Assembly: GCA_934254755.1 (NCBI GenBank)
Contig: CAKQMM010000047.1
Coordinates: 1 to 7,603 of the forward strand
Length of the DNA stretch: 7,603 nt
Source of the DNA: an uncultured Clostridia bacterium
GTDB lineage: Bacteria > Bacillota > Clostridia > Christensenellales > Borkfalkiaceae
Reading direction: 5' to 3'
Part shown: positions 6,082 through 7,603 of the stretch, one piece after another
How the letters are laid out: each line of letters starts with the position of its first letter
Numbering within the stretch: the stretch's first letter is position 1
The notes under the pieces: model-generated
The model's database searches: none
What the model saw: the letters and a program-made list of their open reading frames with translations, nothing else
Told to the model about the DNA's origin: nothing
Program-made: the position numbers and the translations under genes

Positions 6082-6105
6082 AAAAATCGTATCGGCGGAG
6101 AGTTT

Positions 6106-6879
6106 ATGGCAAGAAAAATAGTTGTTACTTCGGGTAAAGGCGGCGCGGGGAAAACGACCGTAACCGCAAACTTAGGATACAGGCTAACCTGTTTAGGCGC
6201 GCGCGTTTTAATGGCGGATGCCGATTTCGGTCTTAATAATCTTGACGTTTTAATGGAAGCGGACGGCGGCGCGCCGTTTGATTTAGGCGACGTTTTAAGC
6301 GGCAAGTGTCGCCCAAAGCAGGCTTTAATCGGCGTTTCGGCGTCGCCGAATTTATATTTGTTGCCGCCCAAAAAGTCCGGTGCGGATAATATAGGCGTGT
6401 ACGATTTTAAAAGGGTTATAAGCGACCTATCTCCAAACTTCGACTTTATTTTAATCGACTGCCCCGCGGGGATAGGCGAGCCGTTTTTGCGCGCGATATC
6501 GGCGGCGGACGAGGCTCTCGTCGTCGTCAACCCGCACGTGTTCAGCTTGCGTGACGCGGATAAGGTTATAGCCGTTTTAAAGAGTTACGGGGTTGAAAAA
6601 ACCGACGTTGTCGTCAACAAAATGCGTGGCGACTTGGTTTTGAGCGGCGATATGTTCTCGGCGGAAGAAATAGAGTCCGCTCTCAATTCCCCCGTTTTGG
6701 GCGTTATCCCCGAAGACGACGAAATTTTAAACGGCATAGTTTATTCTTCGCGCGCGGCGCGCGCGTTTAAGTGCTTAGCGGACAGCGTTAAAAACGGCGG
6801 AATAAAAACGCCCGATTATCTTCGCCCGTATAAGGGGTTTTTCGGCAGTATAAAAAGGGAGCTTAAGGGGAGGTTATGA
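6106..6879 (+). CDS. minD: Septum site-determining ATPase MinD
   Basis: This 257-residue ParA/MinD-type ATPase binds the membrane in its ATP form and helps keep the division ring at midcell. The deviant Walker A GKGGAGKTT (10-18) has the two characteristic lysines, K11 and K16. DADFGLNNLD (38-47) is the MinD-specific switch I block, and FILIDCPAGIG (114-124) is the Walker B/switch II region. NKMRGD (171-176) is the expected base-binding segment. The last 16 residues, YKGFFGSIKRELKGRL, form a plausible amphipathic membrane-targeting helix as in known MinD proteins. A GGAG sequence lies 5 nt before the ATG. The stop overlaps the minE start by 4 bp. No minC lies next to it, although MinC is the usual effector that MinD recruits. 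Confidence 0.95.
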   Translation: MARKIVVTSGKGGAGKTTVTANLGYRLTCLGARVLMADADFGLNNLDVLMEADGGAPFDLGDVLSGKCRPKQALIGVSASPNLYLLPPKKSGADNIGVYDFKRVISDLSPNFDFILIDCPAGIGEPFLRAISAADEALVVVNPHVFSLRDADKVIAVLKSYGVEKTDVVVNKMRGDLVLSGDMFSAEEIESALNSPVLGVIPEDDEILNGIVYSSRAARAFKCLADSVKNGGIKTPDYLRPYKGFFGSIKRELKGRL

Positions 6880-7106
6880 GGTTAAGCAAGAACGCCGAAA
6901 GGCTTAATAAGGTTATCGAAGCCGACAGGCTTAACGCGGGCGCATTCGCAAGCGACCTTATCGTGTGCGACTTAAAAGGGCTTTTAAGCGATTATTTTGA
7001 GTTGTCGCACTCGCCGACGGTTGAAATCGTCCCCGACGAAAACGGCTATAAAATTACGGTTACGGCAACGGCTACGCAAATAAAATCGTTCCGCAGAATT
7101 GACTAA
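6876..7106 (+). CDS. minE: Cell division topological specificity factor MinE, short N-terminus
   Basis: This 76-residue protein fits MinE by content and by its place directly after minD. MinE stimulates MinD ATPase activity and releases MinD from the membrane. The AERLNKVIEADR segment (7-18) aligns with the MinD-contact helix of E. coli MinE (AKERLQIIVAERR). The following DLKGLLSDYFEL and TVEIVPDENGYKITVTAT segments match the C-terminal dimerisation domain (helix, then beta strands). The protein starts only about 6 residues before the contact helix, so the N-terminal membrane-binding segment known from E. coli MinE is absent. An upstream in-frame stop (TAA at 6864-6866) rules out a longer start. 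The ATG overlaps the minD stop as ATGA, and an AGGGGAGG ribosome binding site lies inside the end of minD, indicating translational coupling. Confidence 0.85.
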   Translation: MRLSKNAERLNKVIEADRLNAGAFASDLIVCDLKGLLSDYFELSHSPTVEIVPDENGYKITVTATATQIKSFRRID

Positions 7107-7142
7107 TTTTAAAAGTAGTAGTAAAATGTCGTTGAAGTTAGG

Positions 7143-7167
7143 TTTGTCGCCGTTTTTAGGCGGCAAA
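7143..7167 (+). terminator. Possible terminator of the minDE operon
   Basis: TTTGTCGCC (7143-7151) and GGCGGCAAA (7159-7167) form a 9-bp stem with one G-U pair around a GTTTTTA loop, 37 nt after the minE stop. The following AGTTTATTATAC is only moderately T-rich. It might instead be a leader hairpin of the next gene. Confidence 0.5.
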
Positions 7168-7196
7168 AGTTTATTATACAAAAAGGATAAAATTTT

Positions 7197-7603
7197 ATGG
7201 AATTTAACGACGCTTTAAATTTCAGATATTCCGTTCGCGAATTTTCTGATAAAAAAGTTGAAGACGATAAAATCGAAGAGATTCTGGCAGCCATTAAAAA
7301 GGCCCCCACGGCAAAAAACTCACAGCCGCAACACGTTTACGTTTTAAAAAGCGACGAGGCGCGCGCAAAACTTAAAAACATAACGAGTTGCGCGTTCAAC
7401 GCCCCCGTTGTGTTTATGGTGTGCGGGGATAAACGCCGCGAGATAATTTCCACCGTCAGCGGAATTTCGATGATGCCGTTCGACGTTGCCATTATCGAAA
7501 CCTATATGATGCTTAAAACCGCCGACCTTGGGCTTGATAGTTGCTGGGTTTGCTATTTTAAGCCGGAAGACGCGCGTAAAGAGTACAACCTGCCCGATTA
7601 TAT
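7197..7603 (+). CDS. Nitroreductase-family flavoprotein, 3' truncated by window edge
   Basis: The first 135 codons of a nitroreductase-like FMN oxidoreductase are present; the rest lies beyond the window. The N-terminal block NFRYSVREFSDKKV (8-21) carries the family R-x-S-x-R FMN-binding motif. It is followed by the APTAKNSQPQ segment (about 38-47), another flavin-contact signature, and a helix with GLDSCWVCYF toward the end of the visible part. The start is the ATG preceded by AAAAGGAT about 8 nt upstream. Family members are homodimers reducing nitro compounds, quinones or other acceptors with NAD(P)H; the physiological substrate cannot be inferred. It is probably a separate unit from minDE, but no good promoter was found in the 90-nt gap, so read-through is possible. 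Confidence 0.9.
   Translation, partial: MEFNDALNFRYSVREFSDKKVEDDKIEEILAAIKKAPTAKNSQPQHVYVLKSDEARAKLKNITSCAFNAPVVFMVCGDKRREIISTVSGISMMPFDVAIIETYMMLKTADLGLDSCWVCYFKPEDARKEYNLPDY

Noticed and set aside
5874..6530. Open frame of 218 codons on the minus strand opposite minD
   Set aside because: It runs antisense through the PHP gene end, a clear terminator and the conserved part of minD, and its low-complexity product resembles no family. The codon composition of minD explains it.
7144..7177. Promoter TTGTCG / TATTAT for the nitroreductase gene
   Set aside because: The -10-like hexamer is good, but the spacer is 22 nt and the -35 falls in the stem of the probable terminator.

Overview
The window looks like a piece of an uncultured anaerobic Firmicutes (Clostridia-type) chromosome. 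The reasons are clear AGGAG-type ribosome binding sites, TTGACA/TATAAT promoters, a lipoprotein-type solute-binding protein, a minDE pair, and moderate-GC codon use rich in CpG-containing codons next to very AT-rich intergenic DNA. The taxonomic guess is inference. I see no insertion sequence, phage gene, CRISPR array, tRNA or rRNA.

Layout. Positions 1-710 (+) hold the 3' part of a cation diffusion facilitator transporter, which ends at a strong hairpin terminator (738-767) shared with the convergent operon. Positions 784-3259 (-) hold a complete polar amino acid ABC importer transcribed in the order binding protein, permease, ATPase. A hairpin lies between the first two genes, and the operon starts from a textbook promoter at 3322-3350. 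Positions 3260-3681 form a divergent regulatory region containing that promoter, a cluster of ArgR-box-like sites, a GC-rich patch with repeats, and a promoter for the next gene. Positions 3682-5043 (+) encode a divergent ROK-like protein with an unrecognised N-terminal region, followed by a terminator. Positions 5145-5945 (+) encode a PHP-family histidinol-phosphatase-like enzyme whose promoter places the transcript start about at the ATG, followed by a terminator. Positions 6106-7106 (+) are minD and minE overlapping by 4 bp, without minC. Positions 7197-7603 (+) are the 5' part of a nitroreductase-family gene that runs off the window.

How the parts fit. Most units are independent housekeeping modules separated by terminators: metal export, amino acid import, a sugar-kinase-like protein, a phosphatase, and division-site placement. 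The parts most worth a second look are the operator-like array in front of the importer, the ROK-like protein with degraded zinc and sugar motifs, the MinE that lacks the usual N-terminal membrane-binding segment, the insertion in the ABC ATPase, and the apparent leaderless start of the PHP gene. I do not see convincing evidence of a wholly new multi-gene system.
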